A stretch of 64,000 bases of DNA from an uncultured Polaribacter sp. (GTDB lineage Bacteria; Bacteroidota; Bacteroidia; Flavobacteriales; Flavobacteriaceae): the NCBI RefSeq assembly GCF_947497125.1, contig NZ_CANMFI010000002.1, forward strand, positions 98,748-162,747, read 5' to 3'. The translations under genes and the position numbers were made by a program. A model generated the notes under the pieces. That model was not told the DNA's origin. It was given only the letters and a program-made list of their open reading frames with translations, and did no database searches. Shown here piece by piece: positions 52,044 through 61,524 of this stretch; position 1 is the first letter of the stretch; each line of letters starts with the position of its first letter.

Positions 52044-53459
52044 TTATCTAGCATTGATTTTAATGTCATCTAATTCATAAGTGCCATCAAAATAAGTATT
52101 GCCAGAACCGGTATATTTAAAAGCAAAAAAGGCTTTTCCCGAAAACATTGATACATCAATATATGTAGAGTGTATCCAATTTTTAAAACCCTCGCCGTCT
52201 GCAACAATATTGGCTGGTAAAAGCGTCCAGGTTGCTAGATTAATATTTGCAAGATCTTCATTCCAATCAGTAGAAATAAACACCTCTAAAGTACTGCCGT
52301 TTGCAAAACTATTAGAGGTTTTAAAGGATAAAAATTCTTGTGAGGTGTTGTCTAAATCGACCCCTTTTGTAATTAACCATGTAATTGTTTCCGCATCATT
52401 TGAACTGCTAGAACCTATTCTTGCAGCCTTACTTTGCGAATAAGTATCTGTGTAAGACCTCCAAGACTTTGTGCCTTCTTGCCTGTAATTTACCCAATCG
52501 GTAATGCGTATTTCTCCTGTTGTATTCTCGAAATTCTCTTCTAACAAAACCATCGGAAAATCTGCTTCAGAAAGCGTGGTACATCTTTCTTGCTGCATCA
52601 TAATATCTTTGGTAGAATTTAAAATCAATACTAAAAAATGACCATCATAATCTTTAGAAACCACTGCATCAATAAAACCACCACCAACCGGTAAAGCTTC
52701 ATTGGCAAAATTTGCAAACGAACTTGTTTCTAACAATAGACTTGCAAAACCTACTGTTTGACAAGATTGTATTTTTCGATGTGTATCAAAATCTTCTGAA
52801 GTATCTACATAGGCTTTACCTGCCAAATCAGAAGGAAAAACAAGATTGTTAACACGAATAAAGGTGCCAATATCCGAGGCATTTAGCCCCGCTAGAGAGA
52901 CTTGTTTAGGAATAATTTCTGCTGTAGTAGTAGCTCTAAAAAAGTGCGACTCTATCTGGTTAGATGAAACACTTTGTATTTCATTACTATTAGTTAAACT
53001 AACATTTCCGCCAATAGCTATCAATCCATCTCCAGAATTTAACTCGCCAATATAAAGACCTTTTAAACGAATATATACCTCTCTACCATAATTAAACTTA
53101 TTGTAGCTATTGGTTAAGTTTATTGCAATTTTTATACCTGAAGTTGGGTTTTCTGGAGCATCTTGCATATAAAATTCTTTAAAATAATTCCCAGATTCAT
53201 CCGAAGAAACAACAAAGCCTTTTACCACTATATCAGAAACAATTTTTACAGGAACACTACCAGAATTATATATTAATTTTAAATCTTTAATCGATTTTAA
53301 TTCCACAATTTGATTATCGATGCTATCTAGAAGAAAGTTTAAATTTTCATTTTCTTCAACTCATAAGTTTTCTGGTACGGTAAATTTATTATCTATCACA
53401 CAACTCATAAAAAAACTACTAAATAGTAATGCCAGAAAAGATATTTTAAGTGTTTTCAT
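52044..53459 (-). pseudogene. DUF5689 lipoprotein interrupted by an in-frame stop codon
   Basis: Starting at the ATG at 53459 the frame encodes a lipoprotein signal (ISFLALLFSSFFMSCV), then PENL followed by a TGA stop (codon 33), and continues in the same frame as VEENENLNFLLDS and the full DUF5689 sequence: LKSIKDLKLIYNSGSVPVKI, VVSSDESGNYFKEFYMQD, NKFNYGREVYIRLKGLYIGE, then a C-terminal domain with TYFDGTYELDDIKI. A single base change (CGA to TGA) would explain the stop. Downstream there is only a GTG (53306) and no signal peptide, so export would fail. Cotranscribed with the TonB receptor 11 bases upstream. Confidence 0.85.
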
Positions 53460-53470
53460 ATCAATTTATT

Positions 53471-56236
53471 TTAAAAACTAAGGTTTACATTTACAAAATA
53501 AGTAGTACCTCTACCATACCAATATTTATTCCCAAAAATGGGATTGTCTTTTTCTTTATCTGCTTTTAATTGATAATAATTTGCATTTCTACCTTGCTCG
53601 AAACCACCAGATTTATAGATAGTATTTAACAAATTATTTACGGTACCGAAAAAACTTATATAGTATTTATTTACTTTCCAAGATTTTCCTCCAACAATGT
53701 TTAAAACGTTGTAATTATTGAATTTTTCTTGTTGTAACAGAGTTTTTGCAGTCTCTAAATTATAATCTGGAAAAGTTAAACCATCTATATCTTTATAAAA
53801 ATTGCTAGATCTTGTTAAAGGAGCAACGTCTATATAAGTATTGCTAAAAAAATTTAAAGAGGCTCCAAACCACCAATAGTTAGGGTCTCTATACTCAAAA
53901 CCAACAGAAATGGCATTATGAGGTCCGGCAGCTATTTTATAATTTTTTAAATTAGATACATCATCTTTAGAACGCCCATTTTCATCAAAAATACCTTCAT
54001 TTGTAATATCTGAATTTAAATATAAGTTTGGATTATTTGCATACGTAAAACTACCAATTGACGCTGCACCGTTTAGTTTAAAAGCAGGCGTTATTTGAGC
54101 CTCTACACCCAGCTCTAAACCAACATGTTGCTTTTCTATACCCGATAAAATTTCTTGAACAAATGCCGTATTATCACCTCCTATTCCGTCTCCGAAATAA
54201 AAAGAAATTTCTGTTGCATCTTTTATATAAGTGTAATAACCTGTTAATTTGGTTGTAAGTATATTCCCTCTTTTGATATAGCTTACATCTGCAGATATTA
54301 TTTTTTCTGACATTAAATTAGCAACTACATTGTTATTTTCTCTTACATTAGAAAAAGAATTTCTAATTGTTGGTGCTTGTGTAAAATACCCTAAATGAGC
54401 CTCTATTAAATGATGACCATTAATTTTATAAGTGCCTCCTGTTTTTAACTGATAATCTAAAAAATTTAATGGGTTAGAATTGCCTAAAGAATTGTCTTCA
54501 AATCGACCGTTTTTATAAAAACCCTCTCTTTGATAGTCTGTTTTTAAGAGATTTATAGCTGTGTAAAAATCTACTTTGTAATAGGTAAATTGAATCTGAG
54601 CAAAAGCATTTATAATAGCTGCATTTAAATTAAAATTATATTTAAATTTTTCTCCAATACCAACAACTCTATTTGGGTTTTGTAGATCGTTTTGTCTTTT
54701 TGCAGCTGTATCGGCAAAATTATTAATGTCTAAATAGCCACTACCACCTAATAAGTTAAGTGTTTTGGCATAATTATGAGACTTTAATCTTTTGTATTCT
54801 AATTTACCTGTTACCGAAATATGTTTATCTATTTGCGAATTATAAATTGTATTTAATGTCAATTGCCTATCATCATTTCTATCTTCATACAACACAAAAG
54901 CACTGTTTATGTTAGAGCTAGAGTTGGTAATGTTTGCATCAAAAATAGCACCCCAATCTAACTGTCCTTTTTCTAAAAATTGTTTTTGAACACTATATGC
55001 ACCAAAAAAGTTACTGTTTGCCAAAAAATAACTTGGTAATTTTTGATAGTAAGTAGGACTCGGATTTGCACCGCCATTAAAATCTAACCGACTATTACCA
55101 ATGCTACCAAATTGATATGAAACATTGGTTTGTAATTTATTTTTATCTGATATAGTCCAAAAATGATTTAGCATTATAATAGGTTCTTCAACATCTTTTA
55201 GTCGACTATTTAATTTACGCCCATTTAAACGCCCCCAATACTCGTTGTATTTAATCCCTTTTAAATCGACTACCTCTTGGGTGTTTGGTGATGATTTGCC
55301 TCTTCTATTTTGGGCAAATATTCCTGTAAAATTAATCTGATGATTTTTACTTATTTTCTTTTCAATAGCTGTAAAAAATGAAGTAGCATTGTATGAAGTC
55401 GCATCATTAAAACCCTCATTACCCAACCTTCTACTTCCAGAAAAAGTAAAAGACCAACCTTTGCGGGTAACTGGCATTGTATGAGTTGCCATTACTCGAT
55501 GCTGGTAACTTCTATTAGAAGAAGAGTAAGATATTCTTGATCCAGGTCTTTGTTTAGAAGCTCTGGTGTTAAAATTTGTGCTTCCTAAAACACCGCCAAA
55601 AGCAACATTAGAAATGGCTAAACCATTGCTAAACTCTTGCTCTCTTAACACATCATTTAAACCACCCCAGTTACTCCATTGTGCTCGTCCGTCAAGAACT
55701 TTATTTAATTCTATTCCGTTCATTAAAACCTTTCCATGCTCAGAACCCAAGCCTTTTAACCTAAAAAAAGAAGCACTAAATTGAAAAGCAGCAGCTCTTA
55801 AAAAAACATCTTTGGTCGCTTGTAAAAGGCCCGAAATATTATCGGCACTATTCGCATCATTATTTAATTCATCATCGGTAATGCTAATTATACTAAGATC
55901 GGGTTGTTCTATAAATATTTTAGTTAAAAATATGATTCCCAAATCTATAGAAGAGTTATTTATAGTAATAGGAATCTTTTGAATTTGGTAACCAAGTAAC
56001 TTAATTTCTAATATAAAAGGGCCCTTTTTAAGATTGTTTATTTTAAAAATACCGTTACTATTTGTTTGAATTTTAATTTGACTATTTAACACATAAACAA
56101 GAGCATTCTGCAATGGATTTTTAGAATTATAATCTAATACCGTTGCTTGAATACTATTTTGTGCAGTAGTTTCTAAAAATAGAAATAGCCACAAAAATAG
56201 AAACAAAATGTTGCTATTTTTACACATATTTTTCAA
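53471..56236 (-). CDS. TonB-dependent receptor (CarboxypepD_reg type)
   Basis: 921 residues. Signal peptide (ILFLFLWLFLFLETTAQ), CarboxypepD_reg domain (about 27-115), plug and a long barrel ending in TTYFVNVNLSF. The plug segment LRAAAFQFSASFFRLKGLGSEHGKVLMNG and GGLNDVLR is unlike the common SusC plug. It sits with a DUF5689 lipoprotein and, on the other strand, a secreted endonuclease; I infer a role in uptake of products of extracellular nucleic acid breakdown. Confidence 0.9.
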   Translation of the reverse strand: MKNMCKNSNILFLFLWLFLFLETTAQNSIQATVLDYNSKNPLQNALVYVLNSQIKIQTNSNGIFKINNLKKGPFILEIKLLGYQIQKIPITINNSSIDLGIIFLTKIFIEQPDLSIISITDDELNNDANSADNISGLLQATKDVFLRAAAFQFSASFFRLKGLGSEHGKVLMNGIELNKVLDGRAQWSNWGGLNDVLREQEFSNGLAISNVAFGGVLGSTNFNTRASKQRPGSRISYSSSNRSYQHRVMATHTMPVTRKGWSFTFSGSRRLGNEGFNDATSYNATSFFTAIEKKISKNHQINFTGIFAQNRRGKSSPNTQEVVDLKGIKYNEYWGRLNGRKLNSRLKDVEEPIIMLNHFWTISDKNKLQTNVSYQFGSIGNSRLDFNGGANPSPTYYQKLPSYFLANSNFFGAYSVQKQFLEKGQLDWGAIFDANITNSSSNINSAFVLYEDRNDDRQLTLNTIYNSQIDKHISVTGKLEYKRLKSHNYAKTLNLLGGSGYLDINNFADTAAKRQNDLQNPNRVVGIGEKFKYNFNLNAAIINAFAQIQFTYYKVDFYTAINLLKTDYQREGFYKNGRFEDNSLGNSNPLNFLDYQLKTGGTYKINGHHLIEAHLGYFTQAPTIRNSFSNVRENNNVVANLMSEKIISADVSYIKRGNILTTKLTGYYTYIKDATEISFYFGDGIGGDNTAFVQEILSGIEKQHVGLELGVEAQITPAFKLNGAASIGSFTYANNPNLYLNSDITNEGIFDENGRSKDDVSNLKNYKIAAGPHNAISVGFEYRDPNYWWFGASLNFFSNTYIDVAPLTRSSNFYKDIDGLTFPDYNLETAKTLLQQEKFNNYNVLNIVGGKSWKVNKYYISFFGTVNNLLNTIYKSGGFEQGRNANYYQLKADKEKDNPIFGNKYWYGRGTTYFVNVNLSF

Positions 56237-56321
56237 AGCTTTTTTTGTTGAAGTTAGTCATTTTAAAATAAAAAACACTCTAAAACACTCCTTATTAAGG
56301 ATTTTAAATAGTACAAAACCC

Positions 56322-56329
56322 TATATTTG
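56322..56329 (+). promoter_or_regulatory. -7 box of the endonuclease operon
   Basis: TATATTTG, a perfect TAnnTTTG match, 20 bases before the endonuclease ATG. Confidence 0.6.
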
Positions 56330-56349
56330 ATCATCAAAAAAAGTATATT

Positions 56350-57408
56350 ATGCTTAAAAAAACATCGTTGTTATTTTTACTAATGCTAGTGATAACTGGC
56401 GTTTCTGCTCAGAATAAAAAAAAGAAATATCAAATTAGAACGATTGCTTTTTATAATTTAGAAAACTTATTTGACACCATTAATGATGTTACTAAAAATG
56501 ATGAAGCAAGCCCTATAATGGCGTTAAAATCTAATAAAACAGCTATTTATAATGAAAAAATAGAAAAATTAGCAAGTACAATTGCTCAAATAGGAATTGA
56601 AAAAACAAAAACCGCTCCTGCAATTATTGGCGTTGCAGAAGTAGAAAATAATAATGTATTAGAAGATTTAATAACGTCTGATTATTTAGCGAAATACAAT
56701 TACGGTATTATTCATTATGATTCTCCAGACAAAAGGGGCATTGATGTTGCTTTATTGTATCAAAAGAAATATTTTAAACCTATACATCATGAAGTTTTTA
56801 ATCCTAAGATTTACAAAAATAACTTCCCTGTTTATACTAGAGATCAATTATTAGTCTCTGGTTTTTTAGATGATGAATTAATTCATATTATCGTAAATCA
56901 TTGGCCTTCTAGAAGTGGTGGACAACAAAAAAGTAATCCTTTAAGAGAGAAAGCTGCGCATCAAAATATAAAAATTATTGAACAGATTAGAGAAAATGAC
57001 CCAAATGGCAAAATACTATCGATGGGTGATTTTAATGACGACCCAATAAATAATAGCTTTAAAAAGGTTTTAAAAACTAAAAGTAGAAAAAGAAGGGTGC
57101 AAGAAAATGACCTTTATAACCCTTACGAAGACTTATACAGAAGAGGCTTTAACACACTAGTTTATAGAGATAAACTTAATTTATTTGATATGATATACGT
57201 ATCATCTCCTCTTTTAAGTAGTAAAAAAAAGGACTATATTAGCTACAAAATGTTTAAAGCGATGATTTTTAACAAACGCTTTTTAACAAATCAAAAAGGA
57301 AAATACAAAGGCTACCCGTTTAGAAGTTTTTTAAACGGTAGTTATACTGGGGGTTACTCAGACCATTATCCGGTATATTTGTATCTTATTAAAGAACAAT
57401 TAAATTAA
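56350..57408 (+). CDS. Secreted endonuclease/exonuclease/phosphatase family protein
   Basis: 352 residues. Signal peptide (TSLLFLLMLVITGVSAQ), then an EEP-fold domain with its active-site residues: IAFYNLENLFDT, VAEVENNNVLEDL (metal Glu), RGIDVALLYQ, NHWPSRSGG, MGDFNDDP (Asp, Asn) and the terminal GGYSDHYPV (catalytic Asp-His). Probably a periplasmic or secreted DNase/RNase. The following gene starts 3 bases after its stop, so they form an operon. Confidence 0.92.
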   Translation: MLKKTSLLFLLMLVITGVSAQNKKKKYQIRTIAFYNLENLFDTINDVTKNDEASPIMALKSNKTAIYNEKIEKLASTIAQIGIEKTKTAPAIIGVAEVENNNVLEDLITSDYLAKYNYGIIHYDSPDKRGIDVALLYQKKYFKPIHHEVFNPKIYKNNFPVYTRDQLLVSGFLDDELIHIIVNHWPSRSGGQQKSNPLREKAAHQNIKIIEQIRENDPNGKILSMGDFNDDPINNSFKKVLKTKSRKRRVQENDLYNPYEDLYRRGFNTLVYRDKLNLFDMIYVSSPLLSSKKKDYISYKMFKAMIFNKRFLTNQKGKYKGYPFRSFLNGSYTGGYSDHYPVYLYLIKEQLN

Positions 57409-57411
57409 AAA

Positions 57412-58110
57412 ATGATGATAAAAATTAAAAATGTAATTTGGTCAGTACTATTTACTAGCGCTTTTTGTGTAGCGCAGAACCCTGTAATTAAACTAGCAAA
57501 TTTAGAGCAAACAGCACGTGTACAAAATGATTTAAAATATTCTGTTGATGGTATAGAAGGTCACCAATATTTTTTAGATGAATGGGGTACTGGAAAAATT
57601 ATTATTAATGATAGTATTATTAACACACAAGCTAGAATACAGTTCGATATGGTTTCTGGAGAACCTATTATTGGCAATGAATATAAAGAAGGAAAAGGAT
57701 TTATACTAAGAGACAAGTCTGTAACAGGTTTTGTAATAAACAATACTAATTTTGTAAGAATATCTAGTGAAAAATTTTTAGATAAAACCAAGCAAAAATT
57801 TTATGTAGTACCAATGTTTACAAATGAAAATTACTTTATAATTAAGTATAGTAAAACATTAAAAGAACCATACATTGCTAACAACGGCTATAACAAAGCA
57901 GACCTTAACAAAAAATATGTTACGCAAAAAAAATATTACATTCTTAATAAAGAAGGGAAATACATAGAAGTAAGATTAAAAGAAAAAAACATACTTAAGG
58001 CACTAAAAACAAATAATAAAGAACTTAAAAAATATATTAAGAGCAACAATTTAAACCTAAAAGAAAGCTCAGATTTAATTACATTTTTAAACTATTACCA
58101 TTCTTTATAA
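57412..58110 (+). CDS. Hypothetical secreted protein, 232 aa
   Basis: Not recognised. Signal peptide (NVIWSVLFTSAFCVAQ), then a beta-rich soluble domain (HQYFLDEWGTGKIIINDSII, FILRDKSVTGFVI) and a lysine-rich C-terminal helix region. Directly follows the secreted endonuclease, so it may act with it; a terminator follows. Confidence 0.7.
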   Translation: MMIKIKNVIWSVLFTSAFCVAQNPVIKLANLEQTARVQNDLKYSVDGIEGHQYFLDEWGTGKIIINDSIINTQARIQFDMVSGEPIIGNEYKEGKGFILRDKSVTGFVINNTNFVRISSEKFLDKTKQKFYVVPMFTNENYFIIKYSKTLKEPYIANNGYNKADLNKKYVTQKKYYILNKEGKYIEVRLKEKNILKALKTNNKELKKYIKSNNLNLKESSDLITFLNYYHSL

Positions 58111-58130
58111 ATAAATCTATTGTATATACA

Positions 58131-58168
58131 AAAACCCGCAACAAATTTATGTTGCGGGTTTTTTTTGA
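58131..58168 (+). terminator. Intrinsic terminator after the endonuclease operon
   Basis: AAAACCCGCAACA pairs with TGTTGCGGGTTTT around a 6-base loop, followed by a T-run. Confidence 0.92.
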
Positions 58169-58197
58169 TAAAAAATTATTGCCTTTATTTTTAAATA

Positions 58198-59727
58198 TTA
58201 ATCTCTAAGAGATTTAAATTTAAAATATAAATATGTGTAAGCATCACGAGGTATAATTGTAATCCACTTTTTGTGTTTTAAATACCATTTAAAACGTATA
58301 GAATTTACTCCTTTTGTTAGATAAGCGGCAATAAAAGGATGTACATGTAATTGTACTTTTTTATTTTTAGAGTTAGACATAAACTTCTCTAAATCTGCCT
58401 CTAGTTTATCTAATAAAACAATAGGTGCTTCTACTTCTCCATTTTTGTTTGGGTTGGCTTCGGTAGTTTTTATACTTAACTCTGGTCTTACCCTTTGTCT
58501 TGTAATTTGTACCAAACCAAATTTACTTGGAGGTAATATTTTATGCTTTGTTCTATCAAAAGCCATTTGCTCTTTTAAGTGTTGAAACAATTTATTTCTG
58601 TTTTCAACTTTGTGCATATCAATAAAATCTACAACTATAATTCCTCCCATATCACGCAATTGTAATTGGCGTGCTATTTCTGTAGCTGATATTAGATTTA
58701 CTTCTAATGCGGTATCTTCTTGAGAGCCTGCTTTGTTAGAACGGTTTCCACTATTTACATCTATTACATGTAAAGCTTCAGTGTGCTCTATAACTAAATA
58801 GGCACCCTTACTCATAGAAACTGTTTTACCAAATGATGTTTTAATTTGTCTTTCTATTCCATATTTTTCAAAAATTGGAGTTTCAGACTTGTGTAGTTTT
58901 ACAATTTTTTCCTTTTCAGGATAAATTTCTTGTAAATACTCTTTAATTTCAACGTGTAACGTTTCATCATTGGTAACAATACTAGTAAACGACTCATTCA
59001 TAACATCTCTTAAAATAGAAGATGCTCTGTTTAATTCGCTTAAAATTTTTGTTGGTGTATTTGTGTTAGGTATTCTTTTACATGTTGTAATCCAACGCGC
59101 TAACGAGTTTTGCAAATCTTTATCTAATTCTGCTACCTTTTTACCTTCGGCAACAGTTCTTAAAATAACGCCAAAACCTTTTGGTTTTATGCTTTTTGCT
59201 AATCTTTTTAAACGTTCTTTTTCTTTTGGATCTTCTATTTTTTGTGAAACAGAAACTCGGTTAGAAAAAGGAACTAAAACTAAAAATCTACCTGCTATGG
59301 ACAACTCAGAACTTAATCTTGGTCCTTTTGTAGAAATTGGTTCTTTTACTATCTGTACTAATAGGTTTTGTCCTGTTTTTAGTACACTGTTAATACTACC
59401 GTCTTTGTGAATGTCTTCTTCCTTTCGGAAATTCTTTAAAGTGAATTCTTTATACTTACCTGTGCTTACTTTCTTAATGAATGTATTTAATGAATTTACC
59501 TGCGCACCTAAGTCATGATAATGTAAAAACCCGTCTTTCGGGTAACCTACATTTACAAAGGCTGCATTTAAACCAGTTAAAACCTTTCCTATTTTGGCTA
59601 AAAAAATATCGCCTACAGAAAACTTGTTATCACTAGTTTCATTATTTAATTCAATAAGTTTACCATCTCTTAATAAGGCAAAATCAATATCAGATGAATT
59701 AGACCGAATTATTAATTCTGTTTTCAT
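58198..59727 (-). CDS. rng: Ribonuclease G (Rne/Rng family)
   Basis: 509 residues. Endoribonuclease acting in rRNA processing and mRNA turnover. N-terminal S1-like domain (FSVGDIFLAKIGKVLTGLNAAFVNVGYPKDGFLHY split over that region), then the catalytic part with YLVIEHTEALHVIDVNSG and GGIIVVDFIDMH (metal-binding Asp residues) and KFGLVQITRQRVRPEL. Lacks the long scaffold of E. coli RNase E. The region upstream holds three consecutive hairpins. Confidence 0.95.
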   Translation of the reverse strand: MKTELIIRSNSSDIDFALLRDGKLIELNNETSDNKFSVGDIFLAKIGKVLTGLNAAFVNVGYPKDGFLHYHDLGAQVNSLNTFIKKVSTGKYKEFTLKNFRKEEDIHKDGSINSVLKTGQNLLVQIVKEPISTKGPRLSSELSIAGRFLVLVPFSNRVSVSQKIEDPKEKERLKRLAKSIKPKGFGVILRTVAEGKKVAELDKDLQNSLARWITTCKRIPNTNTPTKILSELNRASSILRDVMNESFTSIVTNDETLHVEIKEYLQEIYPEKEKIVKLHKSETPIFEKYGIERQIKTSFGKTVSMSKGAYLVIEHTEALHVIDVNSGNRSNKAGSQEDTALEVNLISATEIARQLQLRDMGGIIVVDFIDMHKVENRNKLFQHLKEQMAFDRTKHKILPPSKFGLVQITRQRVRPELSIKTTEANPNKNGEVEAPIVLLDKLEADLEKFMSNSKNKKVQLHVHPFIAAYLTKGVNSIRFKWYLKHKKWITIIPRDAYTYLYFKFKSLRD

Positions 59728-59744
59728 GCTGAACTGTTTTTAGC

Positions 59745-59817
59745 TCTACACATACCTGTGTAGATGGGTTAATTATTGTCAGGTATTAATAATACCGTGC
59801 GAGGTTAGTTTAACCTC
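59745..59817 (-). promoter_or_regulatory. Three tandem hairpins upstream of rng
   Basis: TCTACACA/TGTGTAGA (59745-59764, loop of 4), GGTATTA/TAATACC (59782-59796, single-base centre) and GAGGTTA/TAACCTC (59801-59817, loop of 3). All lie within about 90 bases before the rng start codon. Function is inferred (see findings). Confidence 0.6.
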
Positions 59818-59857
59818 TATGTCAATGAACTTCTTTTTTTTCGCTAAAATATAAACG

Positions 59858-59883
59858 AAAAAGTAAGCGGATGCTTACTTTTT
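59858..59883 (-). terminator. Terminator overlapping the stop codon of the 29-residue basic gene
   Basis: Stem AAAAAGTAAGC/GCTTACTTTTT with a GGAT loop. The stop codon of the small gene (59875-59877) lies in one arm. Read leftward it ends in CGTTTATATTTT. Confidence 0.7.
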
Positions 59884-59964
59884 CTTGTGTCTATTTGCTC
59901 TAGCTCTTTTTTTTCTCTTGTGTGTAGAGATCTTTGCTCTCTTTCTTTTTTTACCACTTGGCAT
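59875..59964 (-). CDS. 29-residue very basic protein (AURKAIP1/COX24-type, probable ribosomal protein)
   Basis: Encodes 29 residues starting MPSGKKRKRAKISTHKRKKR and ending NRHKKK, so 17 of 29 are Lys or Arg. It is too short for ordinary gene finding. I recall the same peptide in many Bacteroidota, annotated as an AURKAIP1/COX24 domain protein, a family related to the mitochondrial ribosomal protein mS38. A ribosomal role is therefore likely. It lies between HU and rng on the same strand and has a terminator at its end. Confidence 0.8.
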   Translation of the reverse strand: MPSGKKRKRAKISTHKRKKRARANRHKKK

Positions 59965-60010
59965 AATGTTCTGATTTTTTTAAACCTTTTAGGTTTAGGT
60001 TAATATTGTG

Positions 60011-60301
60011 TTACTTAACTGCTACTTTACTTTTTACACCTTCTGTAAAAGTTTTAGCCGGTTTAAAAGCTGGAATATTGTGAGCTGGAATTTTTATAGT
60101 TGTATTCTTAGAAATATTTCTACCTGTTTTCTCTGCTCTAGTTTTGATGATAAAACTACCAAAACCTCTTAAATAAACGTTATCGCCATTTTCTAATGCA
60201 TCTTTAACTTCAGTCATGAATGCTTCTACAGTTGCTAATACATCTGTTTTTTCGATTCCTGATTTATCTGAAATTTTTGATACGATATCTGCTTTCGTCA
60301 T
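60011..60301 (-). CDS. HU family DNA-binding protein
   Basis: 96 residues. Nucleoid protein: MTKADIVSKISDKSGIEKTDVLATVEAFM dimerisation helices, LRGFGSFIIKTRAEKTGRN with the DNA-bending arm, and PAHNIPAFKPAKTFTEGVK. IHF-like proteins differ little, but the small arm and context suit HU. Upstream is a canonical promoter. Confidence 0.94.
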   Translation of the reverse strand: MTKADIVSKISDKSGIEKTDVLATVEAFMTEVKDALENGDNVYLRGFGSFIIKTRAEKTGRNISKNTTIKIPAHNIPAFKPAKTFTEGVKSKVAVK

Positions 60302-60351
60302 GTCTCTATTTTTACTATATTTTAATTAATTTAATTCCAAAAATGCGGATG

Positions 60352-60379
60352 CAAATATATGATAATTAATCAATTCCAA
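60352..60379 (-). promoter_or_regulatory. HU promoter
   Basis: Minus strand TTG (60377-60379), 17-base spacer, TATATTTG (60352-60359), about 50 bases upstream of the start codon. Confidence 0.75.
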
Positions 60380-60442
60380 AAATAATAATACCTAAAAATA
60401 TATGAATAATATAATGTAATATTGCAAATTGATTTTTTAAAG

Positions 60443-61489
60443 ATGAAGTTTTCTAACACATTAATATACTGGTACTTACAAAACGACAGAGATTTACCAT
60501 GGCGTAAAACTAAAAATCCATACTTTATTTGGCTCTCAGAAATTATGCTACAGCAAACAAGAGTTGCCCAAGGTTTGGCATATTATCTTAAATTTACAGA
60601 GACATTTTCTACTGTTTTCGACCTTGCTAAAGCAGACGAAAGTACCGTTTTAAAAATGTGGCAAGGCCTAGGATATTACTCAAGAGCAAGAAACTTACAT
60701 TTTTCTGCAAAACACATTGCAAATGAGTTAAATGGCGAGTTTCCGAAAACCTATTCAGAAATTATAAAACTAAAAGGAATTGGCGATTACACTGCTTCTG
60801 CAATTGCTTCTATTTGTTTTAACGAACCTACAGCTGTAGTAGATGGCAATGTCTATAGAGTACTCTCTAGATATTTTGGCATTCATACACCTATTAACTC
60901 ATCTGCAGGAATCAAAGAATTTAAAACCCTAGCACAATCTTTGATAGACCCCTCTCAGCCCGGTAATTTTAATCAAGCAATTATGGATTTTGGTGCTCTT
61001 CTATGCAAACCACAAAATCCGTTATGCGACACCTGCCCTCTATCTGATAGCTGTGTTGCACTCGAAAAGAAAATAATAAAAGAGCTACCTGTAAAAGAAA
61101 AGAAAATTAAAGTAAGAAAACGCTTTTTTAATTATTTAGTTATCAAAACCGAAAACAATACAACTTTTATCGAAGAAAGAACTTCAAAAGGAATTTGGCA
61201 AGGACTGTATCAATTTCCTTTTATAGAAACCAATTCTAACATTGATCAAAAGGAACTTATAAATACCGAAGAGTTTAAAAAACTGTTTATAAACGAAACC
61301 ACAATTTCATTATTTAATAAAAAAGTAATAGTACATAAATTATCTCATCAACACATAAATACTCAGTTTTGGGTTGTAAAAACTGAAAAACATCAATTCG
61401 CTACTACTTCTTGGAAAAAAATTAAAGAATTTCCGGTTCCTGTTTTAATTGCCAATTTTTTAGAAGAATATCTACAAAAAAGTAATTGA
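60443..61489 (+). CDS. mutY: A/G-specific adenine glycosylase
   Basis: 348 residues. Removes adenine opposite 8-oxoguanine. Catalytic Glu33 in LSEIMLQQTRV, helix-hairpin-helix LKGIGDYTASAIASICF with the catalytic Asp in AVVDGNVYRVLSR, the 4Fe-4S cluster CKPQNPLCDTCPLSDSC, and a C-terminal NUDIX-like domain that reads 8-oxoG. I use the ATG at 60443; an earlier TTG at 60422 would add seven residues. First gene of the mutY-ssb-gldE-gldD cluster known from Flavobacterium. Confidence 0.95.
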   Translation: MKFSNTLIYWYLQNDRDLPWRKTKNPYFIWLSEIMLQQTRVAQGLAYYLKFTETFSTVFDLAKADESTVLKMWQGLGYYSRARNLHFSAKHIANELNGEFPKTYSEIIKLKGIGDYTASAIASICFNEPTAVVDGNVYRVLSRYFGIHTPINSSAGIKEFKTLAQSLIDPSQPGNFNQAIMDFGALLCKPQNPLCDTCPLSDSCVALEKKIIKELPVKEKKIKVRKRFFNYLVIKTENNTTFIEERTSKGIWQGLYQFPFIETNSNIDQKELINTEEFKKLFINETTISLFNKKVIVHKLSHQHINTQFWVVKTEKHQFATTSWKKIKEFPVPVLIANFLEEYLQKSN

Positions 61490-61498
61490 TATTTTTAG

Positions 61499-61506
61499 TA
61501 CATTTG
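61499..61506 (+). promoter_or_regulatory. -7 box of ssb
   Basis: TACATTTG, a perfect TAnnTTTG match, 18 bases before the ssb ATG. It suggests that ssb-gldE-gldD can be transcribed without mutY. Confidence 0.6.
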
Positions 61507-61524
61507 ATACTCATAATATAGTAT

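Noticed and set aside
58970..59410. Frame of 146 codons on the plus strand opposite rng
   Set aside because: Shadow of the RNase G gene; no recognisable features.
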